DNA of 64,000 nucleotides from an uncultured Oscillospiraceae bacterium (GCA_944382965.1 CALWOA010000057.1:1-64000), one strand, 5' to 3'. Positions 27,281 to 35,535 are shown, counted from the stretch's first letter. The notes: generated from the sequence alone by a model not told the origin. Made by a program: numbers and translations.

Positions 27281-28549
27281 TCAGCACTCCTTCACAACAT
27301 ACTGCCGTAGGCGGCCGAATAAGATCTCGTCGAGAATGGTATCCACAACAATTCCATCTGCGGTATATTCCACGCTTTTTACCTGTGCGTTGTCATGCAG
27401 CGTTTCCACCATACCGCCCATGGAATAGGGCAAACACACCTGTACGTGGTGGCGCCGACGATCCAGTGCCGTTTCAATTCCCCGTAGCAGATCATCCATG
27501 TGAAGACCTCGTTTTGCGGAAATCGCAACCACATCCGGTCCAACAGGAATATCTTCGGAGTATACTAAATCAGCCTTGTTATAGCAGCGAAGCACAGGCG
27601 TTTCCGGTTTTGCCAGCTTGGCAATCAACTTGTCAACCACCGCAATATGGGACTCCAGATAGGGATCGGAAGCATCAATCACATGCAGCAGGAGGTCTGC
27701 ATATTCCAGTTCTTCCAAGGTTGCATGGAAAGCGTTGACCAAGTGGTGGGGCAATTTGGCGATAAAGCCAACGGTGTCCGACAAAATCACGTCCAGGTTG
27801 TCCGACACATGCAGCAGCCGTGAAGTGGTATCCAAGGTATCAAACAGCCGATTGTTTGCCGGAATACCGGCGCCTGTGAGCTGGTTGAGCAAGGTGGATT
27901 TTCCGGCGTTTGTGTAGCCTACAATGGCGACTACCGGGACGGAGTTTTTCATACGCCGTTCCCGCTGGATACTGCGTACTTTCCGAACCTGCTCCAGTTC
28001 CTCTTCCAGACGATTGATCCGTTCCCGAATATGGCGCCGGTCAGTCTCCAATTTCGTTTCACCGGGACCCCGTGTACCAATTCCGCCGCCTTGACGGCTC
28101 AGGCTGGCGCCCATGCCGGACAGCCGTGGTAACAAATATTTGTACTGGGCCAGCTCCACTTGGAGTCTGCCTTCCTTGGTTTTGGCGCGTTGGGCAAAAA
28201 TATCCAGAATTAAGGCACTGCGGTCCAAAACCGTAACGCCAATTATCTCTTCCAATGCCCGAATATTGCCAGGAGAAAGCTCATTGTCAAAAACCACCAT
28301 CGTAGAACCCGTAGCTTCTACCAGCATTTTCACTTCCAATGCCTTTCCTTCGCCGATAAAGCTGTGCGAATCCGGGGTATGCCGATTTTGCAGTACTTTT
28401 CCCGTGCAGAATCCCCCTGCCGTCTCCAGCAGCGCTTCCAGTTCCTTTAAGGTGGCTTCCGTAGCTGTTTGATCTTCGGGGAAACAGTCCGCATTAAGTC
28501 CCACCAATACAGCTCGCTCCTGTACGGATTGTTCAAAATTGGATTCCAT
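27281..28549 (-). CDS. hflX: GTPase HflX
   Basis: Ribosome-associated GTPase that splits stalled or hibernating ribosomes. 422 residues. The N-terminal HflX domain (with the GTRGPGE loop) is followed by a G domain with GYTNAGKSTL (G1), DTVGF (G3) and NKAD (G4). The ATG at 28547-28549 follows GGAGGT; the frame stays open 42 codons upstream but without an SD. Confidence 0.95.
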   Translation of the reverse strand: MESNFEQSVQERAVLVGLNADCFPEDQTATEATLKELEALLETAGGFCTGKVLQNRHTPDSHSFIGEGKALEVKMLVEATGSTMVVFDNELSPGNIRALEEIIGVTVLDRSALILDIFAQRAKTKEGRLQVELAQYKYLLPRLSGMGASLSRQGGGIGTRGPGETKLETDRRHIRERINRLEEELEQVRKVRSIQRERRMKNSVPVVAIVGYTNAGKSTLLNQLTGAGIPANNRLFDTLDTTSRLLHVSDNLDVILSDTVGFIAKLPHHLVNAFHATLEELEYADLLLHVIDASDPYLESHIAVVDKLIAKLAKPETPVLRCYNKADLVYSEDIPVGPDVVAISAKRGLHMDDLLRGIETALDRRRHHVQVCLPYSMGGMVETLHDNAQVKSVEYTADGIVVDTILDEILFGRLRQYVVKEC

Positions 28550-28649
28550 AATACCTCCGTGACACATCCCAATGGGGACAGCAAATCTGTTTTTCCTAGT
28601 ATACCATACATTGCTCGGCAGACACAACTGCTTTCCCATGGAAAATTTG

Positions 28650-28693
28650 TAAATAAAATAAAAAATCCGCACCACGTTTCCGTAGTGCGGATT
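28650..28693 (-). terminator. rpmE terminator
   Basis: Minus-strand AATCCGCAC/GTGCGGATT stem (28685-28693 with 28664-28672) followed by TTTTTATTTTATTT. Confidence 0.88.
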
Positions 28694-28702
28694 GCAGATG
28701 TC

Positions 28703-28903
28703 TTACTTCAGGCCAAAACGCTTGTTGAAACGATCAACACGTCCACCGGTGTCAACCAGCTTCTGCTTGCCGGTATAGAAAGGGTGGCACTTGGAGCAGA
28801 TCTCAACACGAATGTCCTTCTTGGTAGAACCGGTGGTAAAGACATTGCCGCATGCACAGCGAATGGTGGTCTGTTCGTACTTGGGATGGATACCTTCCTT
28901 CAT
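28703..28903 (-). CDS. rpmE: Ribosomal protein L31, zinc-binding type
   Basis: 66 residues of the 50S subunit protein L31. The zinc ligands are present (CACG in place of the first pair, and CSKCHPF), so this is the C+ form, whose paralogue lacking Cys replaces it under zinc starvation. Ends FNKRFGLK. Monocistronic with its own promoter, leader hairpin and terminator. Confidence 0.97.
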   Translation of the reverse strand: MKEGIHPKYEQTTIRCACGNVFTTGSTKKDIRVEICSKCHPFYTGKQKLVDTGGRVDRFNKRFGLK

Positions 28904-28932
28904 CTTCGTTCACCTCTTTCTTATCAGTTAAA

Positions 28933-28946
28933 GGGCATAACTGCCC
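28933..28946 (-). promoter_or_regulatory. Leader hairpin of rpmE
   Basis: GGGCA/TGCCC stem with a four-base loop in the 5' leader of rpmE, about 25 bases after the predicted start of transcription. Ribosomal protein leaders that bind L31 are known in several phyla; whether this is one is a guess. Confidence 0.35.
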
Positions 28947-28970
28947 TAAGCAATCTTTAATCGCCCGGAT

Positions 28971-28999
28971 ATAATATCACATCATGTCAAAGATTGCAA
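28971..28999 (-). promoter_or_regulatory. SigA-type promoter of rpmE
   Basis: Minus-strand TTGCAA (28994-28999), 17-base spacer, TATTAT (28971-28976). Confidence 0.6.
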
Positions 29000-29073
29000 G
29001 TGTTTTTTTCAGAATTTTTGAAAAAACAAAATCAGGTAGCAAAATGAATGTCAAAAATCAAGAAATTCTGCTA

Positions 29074-29685
29074 TCACAGCAGATGTGAAGGCATTTTTCG
29101 ATTTCGAAAATAGTACTCTCGATCCTGTTGCCCAATGCTGCGCATGACTCGGCAGGGATTGCCTACTGCGACGACATTTGCAGGGATATCCCGGGTAACA
29201 ATACTGCCAGCTCCAATAACGCTATTATCACCGATGTTTACACCAGGTAATACAATCACGCCAGCACCAAGCCAACAATTCTTGCCGATGTGCACCGGCA
29301 TGTTAAATTGCAATCCTTGCTGGCGGAGCTGCGGAAAAATAGGATGGCCTGCCGTAGCGATGGTTACATTCGGACCAATCATGGTATAGTCACCAATGTA
29401 AATATGCGTATCATCTACCAGTGTCAGATTAAAATTCGCATAAACGCCCTTGCCCAAATGAACATGCCGTCCGCCAAAATTAGAGAAAAATGGGGATTCA
29501 ATATAGCACCCATCCCCTGCTTCGGCCAGCATTTCTTTCAATTTCTGCTCTCGCTTTTCCAACTGTATATGAGGAATATTGTTGTAATCCTTCAGGCTAT
29601 CTAAAAAGCCAAGTTGTTCTTTTAGGATCTCAGGATCCATGGGCAGATAAATCTCCCCGCTATGCTGTTTCTCTTTAATATTCAT
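29074..29685 (-). CDS. Maltose/galactoside O-acetyltransferase-like hexapeptide protein
   Basis: 203 residues. An N-terminal helical mac domain precedes a left-handed beta-helix of hexapeptide repeats. The active-site His lies in TAGHP, and the Maa/LacA/NodL pattern GAGVIVLPGVNIG is clear. It transfers acetyl from acetyl-CoA to a sugar or similar hydroxyl; the physiological substrate is unknown. GGAG precedes the ATG, nine bases after the aminopeptidase gene. Confidence 0.87.
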   Translation of the reverse strand: MNIKEKQHSGEIYLPMDPEILKEQLGFLDSLKDYNNIPHIQLEKREQKLKEMLAEAGDGCYIESPFFSNFGGRHVHLGKGVYANFNLTLVDDTHIYIGDYTMIGPNVTIATAGHPIFPQLRQQGLQFNMPVHIGKNCWLGAGVIVLPGVNIGDNSVIGAGSIVTRDIPANVVAVGNPCRVMRSIGQQDREYYFRNRKMPSHLL

Positions 29686-29694
29686 AGTACTCCA

Positions 29695-30918
29695 TTAAAA
29701 GGCCCAGTTGCCATTGCGGAAGATGGGAACAACTTTACCATCGGCACAGGTTGCGTCGATGTTCATGCTGTCACATCCAATCATAAAATCCTCGTGGATC
29801 ATGGAATCATTCAAGCCCATCTCCCGGCACTGTTCCAAGGTCTTGTTCTGGTAGTCCTGGATCGTGTCAGCGTAACCCATGCCCAGAGCCAGATGGCAGG
29901 CTGCATTTTCATCAAACAAGGTGTTGTAGAACAGAATCCCGCTTTCACAGATGGGGCTCTTTTGCGGCACCAGCGCACACTCTCCCAGATAAGCTGCGCC
30001 TTCGTCCATGGAAATCATGGCATTGAGCAGCTCCTCCCCTGCTTCCGCCTTGGCTTCCACGGCTTTTCCGTTTTCAAAGCGGATCGAGAAATTCTCAATC
30101 AGCTGTCCCCGATAGGAAAGAGGCTTTGTGGAATAGACGATACCTTCCGCCAGGCCCTTCTTAGGAGAAATGAAGCATTCTTCCGTGGGAATATTCGCAT
30201 TGAACGGTATCCCCTGAAGGCTGGTGTCTCTTCCTCCCCGCCAGCAGCCTTCATCCATCATCCCCACCGTCAGGTCAGTACCGTTTTCGGCAGTATAGTG
30301 AAGAGAGCGGATATTCAGGCTGTTCAAGTAGTCGCAACGCTTTGCCAGGTCCGCATTGTGCTCTTCCCAGGCTTTCACCGGGTCTTCTGTCACACGCGCA
30401 GTATCCAGGATAGCCTCCCAGAGCTTTTCTACGGCAAGGCTTGTACGCATGCCAGGGAATACTTTCTTTGCCCAAGCTTCTCCAGGGACGGCAGCAATGC
30501 ACCACTGGTCACGGTTTTCCCGACGATCCCGATAGGGTTTCAGAATGGGATAAGACATCTGTCTAGCCTTGGTGACTTTCTCCATGTTGATGCCTTTTAG
30601 ACCGTCAGGGTCAGACGACTCCAAGTGAATTCGGGCAGGCAATACCTGACAGAAGTGTTCCTGGCGAGCTTCCTGCCAAGCTTCTACGGCACCCAGTGTT
30701 TTGACAGACTGGTAGCGAACATGCAGCTTCTGTAAGGGCTGATAGTTCCACTCGACAACAACCTTTTTCGCTTTCGCCTTATAAGCCTCTTCGACTACCA
30801 TTTTTACAAATTCCGGCTGGTCCAGGTCGGCATAAATCATGACTTCCTGATCTTTTTGCACATTCACGCCACAGCGGACAATGAGACGTGCATATTCTCT
30901 GAGACGAGTTTTTTTCAT
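29695..30918 (-). CDS. M29 family aminopeptidase
   Basis: 407 residues matching the AmpS/PepS/aminopeptidase T family of cytosolic dimetal aminopeptidases, which release N-terminal residues from short peptides. Conserved features include IPFNANIPTEECFISP and the C-terminal HEDFMIG with metal-ligand Glu/His/Asp. AAAGGAG precedes the ATG. It is divergent from the homocysteine methyltransferase gene and probably co-transcribed with the acetyltransferase. Confidence 0.9.
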   Translation of the reverse strand: MKKTRLREYARLIVRCGVNVQKDQEVMIYADLDQPEFVKMVVEEAYKAKAKKVVVEWNYQPLQKLHVRYQSVKTLGAVEAWQEARQEHFCQVLPARIHLESSDPDGLKGINMEKVTKARQMSYPILKPYRDRRENRDQWCIAAVPGEAWAKKVFPGMRTSLAVEKLWEAILDTARVTEDPVKAWEEHNADLAKRCDYLNSLNIRSLHYTAENGTDLTVGMMDEGCWRGGRDTSLQGIPFNANIPTEECFISPKKGLAEGIVYSTKPLSYRGQLIENFSIRFENGKAVEAKAEAGEELLNAMISMDEGAAYLGECALVPQKSPICESGILFYNTLFDENAACHLALGMGYADTIQDYQNKTLEQCREMGLNDSMIHEDFMIGCDSMNIDATCADGKVVPIFRNGNWAF

Positions 30919-30948
30919 AATTAGCGCTCCTTTGCTGTAACTTTTGCT

Positions 30949-30977
30949 ATCCTACCAGATTTTACCCAAAAGGTCAA
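30949..30977 (-). promoter_or_regulatory. SigA-type promoter of the aminopeptidase gene
   Basis: Minus-strand TTGACC (30972-30977), 17-base spacer, TAGGAT (30949-30954). It sits back to back with the plus-strand promoter at 30984-31012. Confidence 0.6.
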
Positions 30978-30983
30978 TCTTTC

Positions 30984-31012
30984 TTGCAATCAATTGACAA
31001 TTCGTTTATAAT
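30984..31012 (+). promoter_or_regulatory. SigA-type promoter of the homocysteine methyltransferase gene
   Basis: TTGCAA (30984-30989), 17-base spacer, TATAAT (31007-31012). Only about 30 bases of leader remain, too short for a SAM or T-box riboswitch. Confidence 0.65.
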
Positions 31013-31047
31013 TACAAAATCCATTTATAGATTTGAGGGATTGACTT

Positions 31048-31914
31048 ATGCTGACGAAAGAACAATTTCATCAGAAAATTGCAGAGGGTCTGCGAATTCT
31101 GGACGGCGCCACCGGTTCCAACCTGCGCAATGCCGGGATGCCGAAAGGCTGCTGCGCAGAACAATGGATTTTAGAGAATCCAGAGCCGTTGATTGCCCTG
31201 CAGCGCGCCTATGCCCAAGCTGGGAGTCAGATTATCTACGCTCCTACGTTTCAAGCGCAACCAATAGCATTGAAAGCTGTAGGATTGGATAATCAAACAG
31301 AAAGAATTAACGCTGATTTAGTCGCACTTAGCCGCACTGCGGCACCGGAATGCCTGATCGCAGGAGACTTGACAACGCTTGCGACATTTTGTGACAGCTG
31401 GGATCCGGATTGCTTTGAACTGCTGGTAGATAACTACCGCTGCCAGATTCGCGGGCTAATCGATGGTGGTTGTGACCTGCTGGTGGGAGAAACCCTGCTG
31501 TATCCACAGGAAGCTGAGGCAATTCTTACGGCCGCAGAACTGGAAGGTTCAGGTGCTGTTATGTACAGCTTTACGATGCAAAGTGACGGTGCGCTTTTAT
31601 CTGGCACTGATGCAGTTCCTGTCTTACAGGACTTAGAGCAAGCAGGCGCTGCGGCAGTAGGATTTAACTGTGTCGCAGCGGATGTTTTAACGCCGTCTTT
31701 GGTCAGCAGGCTTCGCAGATATATAAAAGGGCCGCTGATTTGCAAACCCAATGCCGGTATACCTACCATCGATTCCGACGGAATTGCTGTCTATTCCCAG
31801 ACACCGGAGGAGTTCGCCGCAATTATGGCGCAGTGTACCGCCAACGGAGCGAACCTATTGGGCGGTTGCTGCGGTACTGAGCCAAAGCATATCAAAGCTT
31901 TCGCTTCATTGTGA
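31048..31914 (+). CDS. Homocysteine S-methyltransferase family protein
   Basis: 288 residues, a single Hcy-binding TIM barrel. The zinc Cys pair GGCCGT near the C-terminus and the first zinc Cys in GFNCVA are present. Comparable to the N-terminal domain of MetH or to betaine/S-methylmethionine enzymes; without a cobalamin domain here the methyl donor is open. Sits 5 kb from luxS and mtnN, which regenerate homocysteine, so a role in the methyl cycle is plausible. Confidence 0.88.
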   Translation: MLTKEQFHQKIAEGLRILDGATGSNLRNAGMPKGCCAEQWILENPEPLIALQRAYAQAGSQIIYAPTFQAQPIALKAVGLDNQTERINADLVALSRTAAPECLIAGDLTTLATFCDSWDPDCFELLVDNYRCQIRGLIDGGCDLLVGETLLYPQEAEAILTAAELEGSGAVMYSFTMQSDGALLSGTDAVPVLQDLEQAGAAAVGFNCVAADVLTPSLVSRLRRYIKGPLICKPNAGIPTIDSDGIAVYSQTPEEFAAIMAQCTANGANLLGGCCGTEPKHIKAFASL

Positions 31915-31996
31915 TAACGCCGGTAAATTGTTGCGAATTAACAGAATTAAACCAGTAAAATTTCTTTAACAAAATAGGCAAATTTTTCTTTGGCTA

Positions 31997-32025
31997 TTGC
32001 CTATTTCGTCGAATTTTGTTATACT
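31997..32025 (+). promoter_or_regulatory. Promoter of the E2-like membrane protein gene; possibly leaderless
   Basis: TTGCCT (31997-32002), 17-base spacer, TATACT (32020-32025). The best start codon is at 32033-32035, about where transcription should begin, and no Shine-Dalgarno precedes it. Confidence 0.55.
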
Positions 32026-32032
32026 GTGTCAT

Positions 32033-33451
32033 ATGAAAAATAGAATTCATCTTTATGTCAGCCGTAAAAATGTGCTGACCTGGCTGATGGCATTTTGCAT
32101 GGTGGCGTCGGCAGTGACCCGCATTGCGTTTCCCGGTTTGAAAGGGTCCGAGGATTCGCTGTATGTGTGGAGTCAAATCGTTCTGCCTATTGTGACACCC
32201 CTGCTGTATGCTGCCATTGTCCTCACGAACGGTGATGAGCTGTTCTATAAGACCGCTATTCCTGTGTGGATGATGATTCTGTATGCTGGAATCTGGATCA
32301 ATCAGAATGTGGCAAATCGCATGATGGTTCTGCTATTCTGGATTGCGCTGGTATTCTTTGGCTGTGTCTATACAGATATCACCTCCGGACATCGAGGCGG
32401 TTCCGCCTTTCTCCTGTTCCCCTTGTTCTTGCTCCCCTTGGGATTTTTGCTGTATTTTCATCGAATCGGATTGATACACAGAGATATGGTAGTGATTCAT
32501 CGCTGTTTACCGGATGCTCTGATGTTGTGTGGACTTTTGCTGCTGTCACTTGCTATTCGTCTGCACCCGCTTGGGGAATATCATCCAACTTGGGGAGACC
32601 GTTCAGATGGTCGCCGGATTCGTTCCTTGCCTCCTATGAGCCAGATCTCTCCTTATATCATGGTTACCCGCAATACTTCTGCTAACTACTATGAGGATTC
32701 TCTGGAAATCAGTCATGTAGATCGCTACATCCGTCAGAAGCGTCGGGAAGGGCTGACGAATTTTGGTATTCTTCATGTTCTGCTTGCCAGTTATGTTCGG
32801 GCGCTGTGTAAATATCCTGCGCTGAATCGATTTGTTTCTGGTCAGCGTGTTTACTCCAGAGGAAATGATATCCAGTACTGTATGGTGGTCAAAAAAGAAA
32901 TGACAACCGATTCCCCGGATACAGTTATCAAAGTGCACCTGTCTCCCACAGACACCGCTGATGATGTATACAAAAAGCTTCAAAGCGCAATAGAAGGCGT
33001 AAAGCATACCGCCTTGGATTCCACTTTTGATAATACTGCAGGTATGTTTACGCTGATTCCTGGTATCTTCCTGAAGTTTACTTTCTGGGCGCTAAAAACC
33101 ATGGATTATTTTGGTTTGCTGCCGAAATTCCTTTTAGAAGTAAGCCCGTTCCATGGTTCCCTGTTCTTTACTTCCATGGGAAGTCTGGGAATTCCGCCGG
33201 TTTTCCACCATTTGTATGACTTTGGCAATCTTCCAGTTTTTGGAGCATTTGGCATGAAGCGCCGGGCTTATGAGTTGGGAGAAGATGGCACCGTTATTCA
33301 GAAAAAATATGTGGACGTGAAATTTACATTGGATGAACGAATTGCGGATGGCTTCTACTATGCCGCTTTTCTCAAACACTATAAGCGCATTTTACAGCAT
33401 CCTGAAATTCTGAACCACCCCCCAGAGGAAATACTGAATGACATCGATTGA
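32033..33451 (+). CDS. Membrane domain fused to an E2 (2-oxoacid dehydrogenase acyltransferase)-like domain
   Basis: 472 residues. The first 180 or so hold about six membrane helices (near 13-32, 46-66, 75-93, 95-115, 124-145, 158-175). The rest resembles the CAT-like catalytic domain of dihydrolipoamide acyltransferases: NRFVSGQRVY, the PPVFHHLYDFG segment and a C-terminal LDERIADGF where E2 enzymes have DHRxxDG, so Glu replaces the catalytic His. No lipoyl or E3-binding domain is present, and no E1/E3 genes are nearby, so this is not a dehydrogenase-complex subunit. The ATG at 32033 has no SD. It overlaps birA by 14 bases. Function unknown; an acyltransferase-like or structural envelope role is conceivable. 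Confidence 0.75.
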   Translation: MKNRIHLYVSRKNVLTWLMAFCMVASAVTRIAFPGLKGSEDSLYVWSQIVLPIVTPLLYAAIVLTNGDELFYKTAIPVWMMILYAGIWINQNVANRMMVLLFWIALVFFGCVYTDITSGHRGGSAFLLFPLFLLPLGFLLYFHRIGLIHRDMVVIHRCLPDALMLCGLLLLSLAIRLHPLGEYHPTWGDRSDGRRIRSLPPMSQISPYIMVTRNTSANYYEDSLEISHVDRYIRQKRREGLTNFGILHVLLASYVRALCKYPALNRFVSGQRVYSRGNDIQYCMVVKKEMTTDSPDTVIKVHLSPTDTADDVYKKLQSAIEGVKHTALDSTFDNTAGMFTLIPGIFLKFTFWALKTMDYFGLLPKFLLEVSPFHGSLFFTSMGSLGIPPVFHHLYDFGNLPVFGAFGMKRRAYELGEDGTVIQKKYVDVKFTLDERIADGFYYAAFLKHYKRILQHPEILNHPPEEILNDID

Positions 33452-34250
33452 AACAAAAATGGATATTCTGGCTCACCTGTCGGATTCGTACCGCTGGAAA
33501 ACCATTTTTCATTATGCGGATCAGGTTGACTCCACCAATGACCAGCTGAAAATCATGGCACGGCAAGGAGCACCCCATGGTACTGTTCTGGCGGCAGGAG
33601 CGCAAACCGGCGGTCACGGAAGATTGGGGCGCAGCTTTCACTCCCCTCAGGATACTGGGATATACCTCAGCATTTTGCTGCGCCCTCAGTGTGTTCCGAC
33701 AGAACTGATGCACCTTACTTGCGCCTCCGGTGTTGCCATGTGCCAGGCCGTTGAGCAGGCAGCGGGATTTCGCCCCAACATCAAATGGACAAACGATTTG
33801 GTGTATGATAAGCATAAATTGGGCGGAATCCTGACAGAAATGGGACTTACACCCCAAGGTGCTGTGGATTACGCGATTGTTGGCATTGGAATTAACTGTT
33901 GCCAGAAAGCATCCGATTTCCCAGAGGAAATTCGATCTGTGGCAGCATCCTTGGAAATGGCCGCAAAGCACCCGGTATCTCGGGAAGCTTTGGCAGCGGC
34001 AATGATGGAGTCCCTGCAGGAAATGTCCGATACCCTTTTTAATCGTAAAGAACAGATACTGGTGCAGTATCGTAAGGATTGTATCACCATTGGCAAGGAA
34101 ATTTCCCTGATTCGCGGTGATGAAGTCCGTCGGGGTACTGCCTTGGATGTGGACGATAACGGTGCGCTTGTGGTAGCATTTTCAGACGGTACGGTGGAAT
34201 CGGTAAACTCCGGTGAAGTCAGTGTCCGTGGGATGTATGGCTATGTTTAG
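33438..34250 (+). CDS. birA: Biotin--[acetyl-CoA carboxylase] ligase, class I
   Basis: 270 residues. Attaches biotin to carboxyl-carrier proteins. The biotin-binding GGHGRLGR loop, the KWTNDLV motif and the C-terminal beta-barrel cap are present. It lacks the N-terminal winged-helix repressor domain, so it is a ligase only. It starts inside the end of the E2-like gene (14-base overlap). Confidence 0.93.
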   Translation: MTSIETKMDILAHLSDSYRWKTIFHYADQVDSTNDQLKIMARQGAPHGTVLAAGAQTGGHGRLGRSFHSPQDTGIYLSILLRPQCVPTELMHLTCASGVAMCQAVEQAAGFRPNIKWTNDLVYDKHKLGGILTEMGLTPQGAVDYAIVGIGINCCQKASDFPEEIRSVAASLEMAAKHPVSREALAAAMMESLQEMSDTLFNRKEQILVQYRKDCITIGKEISLIRGDEVRRGTALDVDDNGALVVAFSDGTVESVNSGEVSVRGMYGYV

Positions 34251-34279
34251 TGCTATTTTGTAAATAGTGCGAATTGTTA

Positions 34280-34308
34280 TTGCTTTTTCTAAGTATATTG
34301 GTTATACT
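34280..34308 (+). promoter_or_regulatory. Promoter of the small membrane protein gene
   Basis: TTGCTT (34280-34285), 17-base spacer, TATACT (34303-34308). Confidence 0.5.
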
Positions 34309-34347
34309 GAATAACAGGCATAAGAAATACTTTTGGAGGTCAATTTT

Positions 34348-34647
34348 ATGAAAGCTCTGAATTCGATTTTGAAAGTCCTCACTGCCCTGGCTGCCATTGC
34401 TGGTGTGATCTACATCGTTGCCACTTACGGTGAGCAGATTGTTGCATGGTCCAAGCGTATGCTGGCTGCCATGTCCAGATGTCCTGGCGTGGAATTTGAG
34501 GCGAAAGTTAATTTGGTGGATCAAGATGCTACTGATGCTGAGCAGGAAGGCACCGAAGAGGCTGTTACTGTTCCCGCGGAAGAAACTGCCGAGCCTGTGG
34601 TTTCTGAGCACGAGCCTGTGGCGGAGGAGAACGATTTCGCGGAGTAA
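34348..34647 (+). CDS. Small single-pass membrane protein with acidic tail
   Basis: 99 residues. A membrane helix (about 8-28, ILKVLTALAAIAGVIYIVAT) is followed by a short basic segment and a Glu/Val-rich acidic C-terminal half. No family recognised. The ATG at 34348 follows GGAGGT. It has its own promoter and terminator, so it is a genuine small gene. The position between birA and the Xre gene gives no functional hint. Confidence 0.7.
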   Translation: MKALNSILKVLTALAAIAGVIYIVATYGEQIVAWSKRMLAAMSRCPGVEFEAKVNLVDQDATDAEQEGTEEAVTVPAEETAEPVVSEHEPVAEENDFAE

Positions 34648-34663
34648 TTAAATAATTTTAACC

Positions 34664-34702
34664 TTCCCGGAATGGTGCTACACTGTTTCGGGAATTTTAT
34701 TT
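34664..34702 (+). terminator. Terminator of the small membrane protein gene
   Basis: TTCCCGGAA (34664-34672) pairs with TTTCGGGAA (34686-34694) with one mismatch, followed by TTTTATTT. Confidence 0.7.
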
Positions 34703-34723
34703 ACAGTATAATGCAAAGCGTAC

Positions 34724-34752
34724 TTGACAAATATTGCAAAGCTTGCTATACT
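34724..34752 (+). promoter_or_regulatory. Near-consensus promoter of the Xre gene
   Basis: Perfect TTGACA (34724-34729), 17-base spacer, TATACT (34747-34752): the strongest-looking promoter in the window. Confidence 0.75.
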
Positions 34753-34761
34753 AAATTTACA

Positions 34762-34771
34762 AAGTTAACTT
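34762..34771. promoter_or_regulatory. Candidate operator of the Xre regulator
   Basis: AAGTTAACTT, a perfect 10-base palindrome, lies about ten bases after the -10 box of the strong promoter, where a bound repressor would block transcription. Binding by the downstream Xre protein is inference. Confidence 0.35.
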
Positions 34772-34812
34772 AGCATTATAAATTAAGCACGAAATCAGGA
34801 CGTGTTTGCCTT

Positions 34813-35016
34813 ATGAAAACAAAAATCCGGGAATTGCGAAAGGCACGTAAACTTTCTCAAGAGGAACTGGCAGGTGCTGTGGGTACCACACGGCAAACAA
34901 TCACTTCAATTGAGGTTGGAAAATATACCGCTTCCCTTCCTCTTGCCTATAAAATTTCGCATTATTTTGGGCTAACAATTGAAGAAGTATTTGATTTTTC
35001 CGACTTGGAGGACTAA
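34813..35016 (+). CDS. Xre-family helix-turn-helix regulator
   Basis: 67 residues, essentially one HTH domain: LSQEELAGAVG and TTRQTITSIE form the two helices. This short YozG-like type commonly regulates its own operon and a membrane-protein neighbour. The Shine-Dalgarno is weak. The next gene starts two bases after its stop, so the pair is one transcription unit. Confidence 0.9.
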   Translation: MKTKIRELRKARKLSQEELAGAVGTTRQTITSIEVGKYTASLPLAYKISHYFGLTIEEVFDFSDLED

Positions 35017-35018
35017 TT

Positions 35019-35486
35019 ATGGAGGATTATAAAGAAAAGTTGAAGCTGCAGAACTGGATTCTCGGATGCTGCTGTACCATACTCGCCTGTTTCTGTGTTT
35101 TGGGATTTCTAGCAGAAATGGGAATTCTGGAACTGACACCTATTACCGGAGATAGTCACTGGAAATCTCAGTGGCGAGGAGGCATCAGCGGCGCGTCCTT
35201 TGGTATTTTGATATTGTTGCTTATCGGTTTGATTCGCAATTTGAAGGCGATGAAAGATGAGAAAGAATTGAAAAAATTATACATCAAAGAGCATGATGAA
35301 CGTAAAATTCAAATACAAACCGCAGCTCAGGCTGCCGGTTGCCGCACCTTCTTGATTGTTGGCTTGGTCGCAGCTATCGTAGCCGGCTATTTTCATATGG
35401 TAATCAGCATCTCGATTCTTTGCAGTGTTTTTGCCCAGTCCATTCTGACGCTGATCTTCAAATTATTTTATAGCAAAAAATACTGA
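35019..35486 (+). CDS. Membrane protein partnered with the Xre regulator
   Basis: 155 residues with four predicted membrane helices (about 12-33, 54-73, 110-126, 129-150) separated by a charged cytoplasmic segment. This pairing of a short Xre gene with a four-helix protein is frequent in Firmicutes; the role is not established. Starts two bases after the regulator gene. Confidence 0.75.
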   Translation: MEDYKEKLKLQNWILGCCCTILACFCVLGFLAEMGILELTPITGDSHWKSQWRGGISGASFGILILLLIGLIRNLKAMKDEKELKKLYIKEHDERKIQIQTAAQAAGCRTFLIVGLVAAIVAGYFHMVISISILCSVFAQSILTLIFKLFYSKKY

Positions 35487-35491
35487 TTTAT

Positions 35492-35533
35492 AAAAACCCC
35501 TGTTACCGGATTTTTTCGGTAACAGGGGTTTGG
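35492..35533. terminator. Bidirectional terminator between the Xre unit and pepT
   Basis: A 15-bp perfect stem AAACCCCTGTTACCG / CGGTAACAGGGGTTT (35494-35508 with 35517-35531), with TTTTTATAAAT on the minus-strand exit and TTTGG on the plus side. It should mainly serve pepT. Confidence 0.85.
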
Positions 35534-35535
35534 CC

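Noticed and set aside
31012-31048. SAM riboswitch before the homocysteine methyltransferase gene
   Set aside because: Predicted leader is only about 30 bases, too short for any SAM riboswitch.
32033-33451. Subunit of a pyruvate or branched-chain dehydrogenase complex
   Set aside because: No lipoyl or subunit-binding domain, no catalytic His, and no E1/E3 genes nearby.
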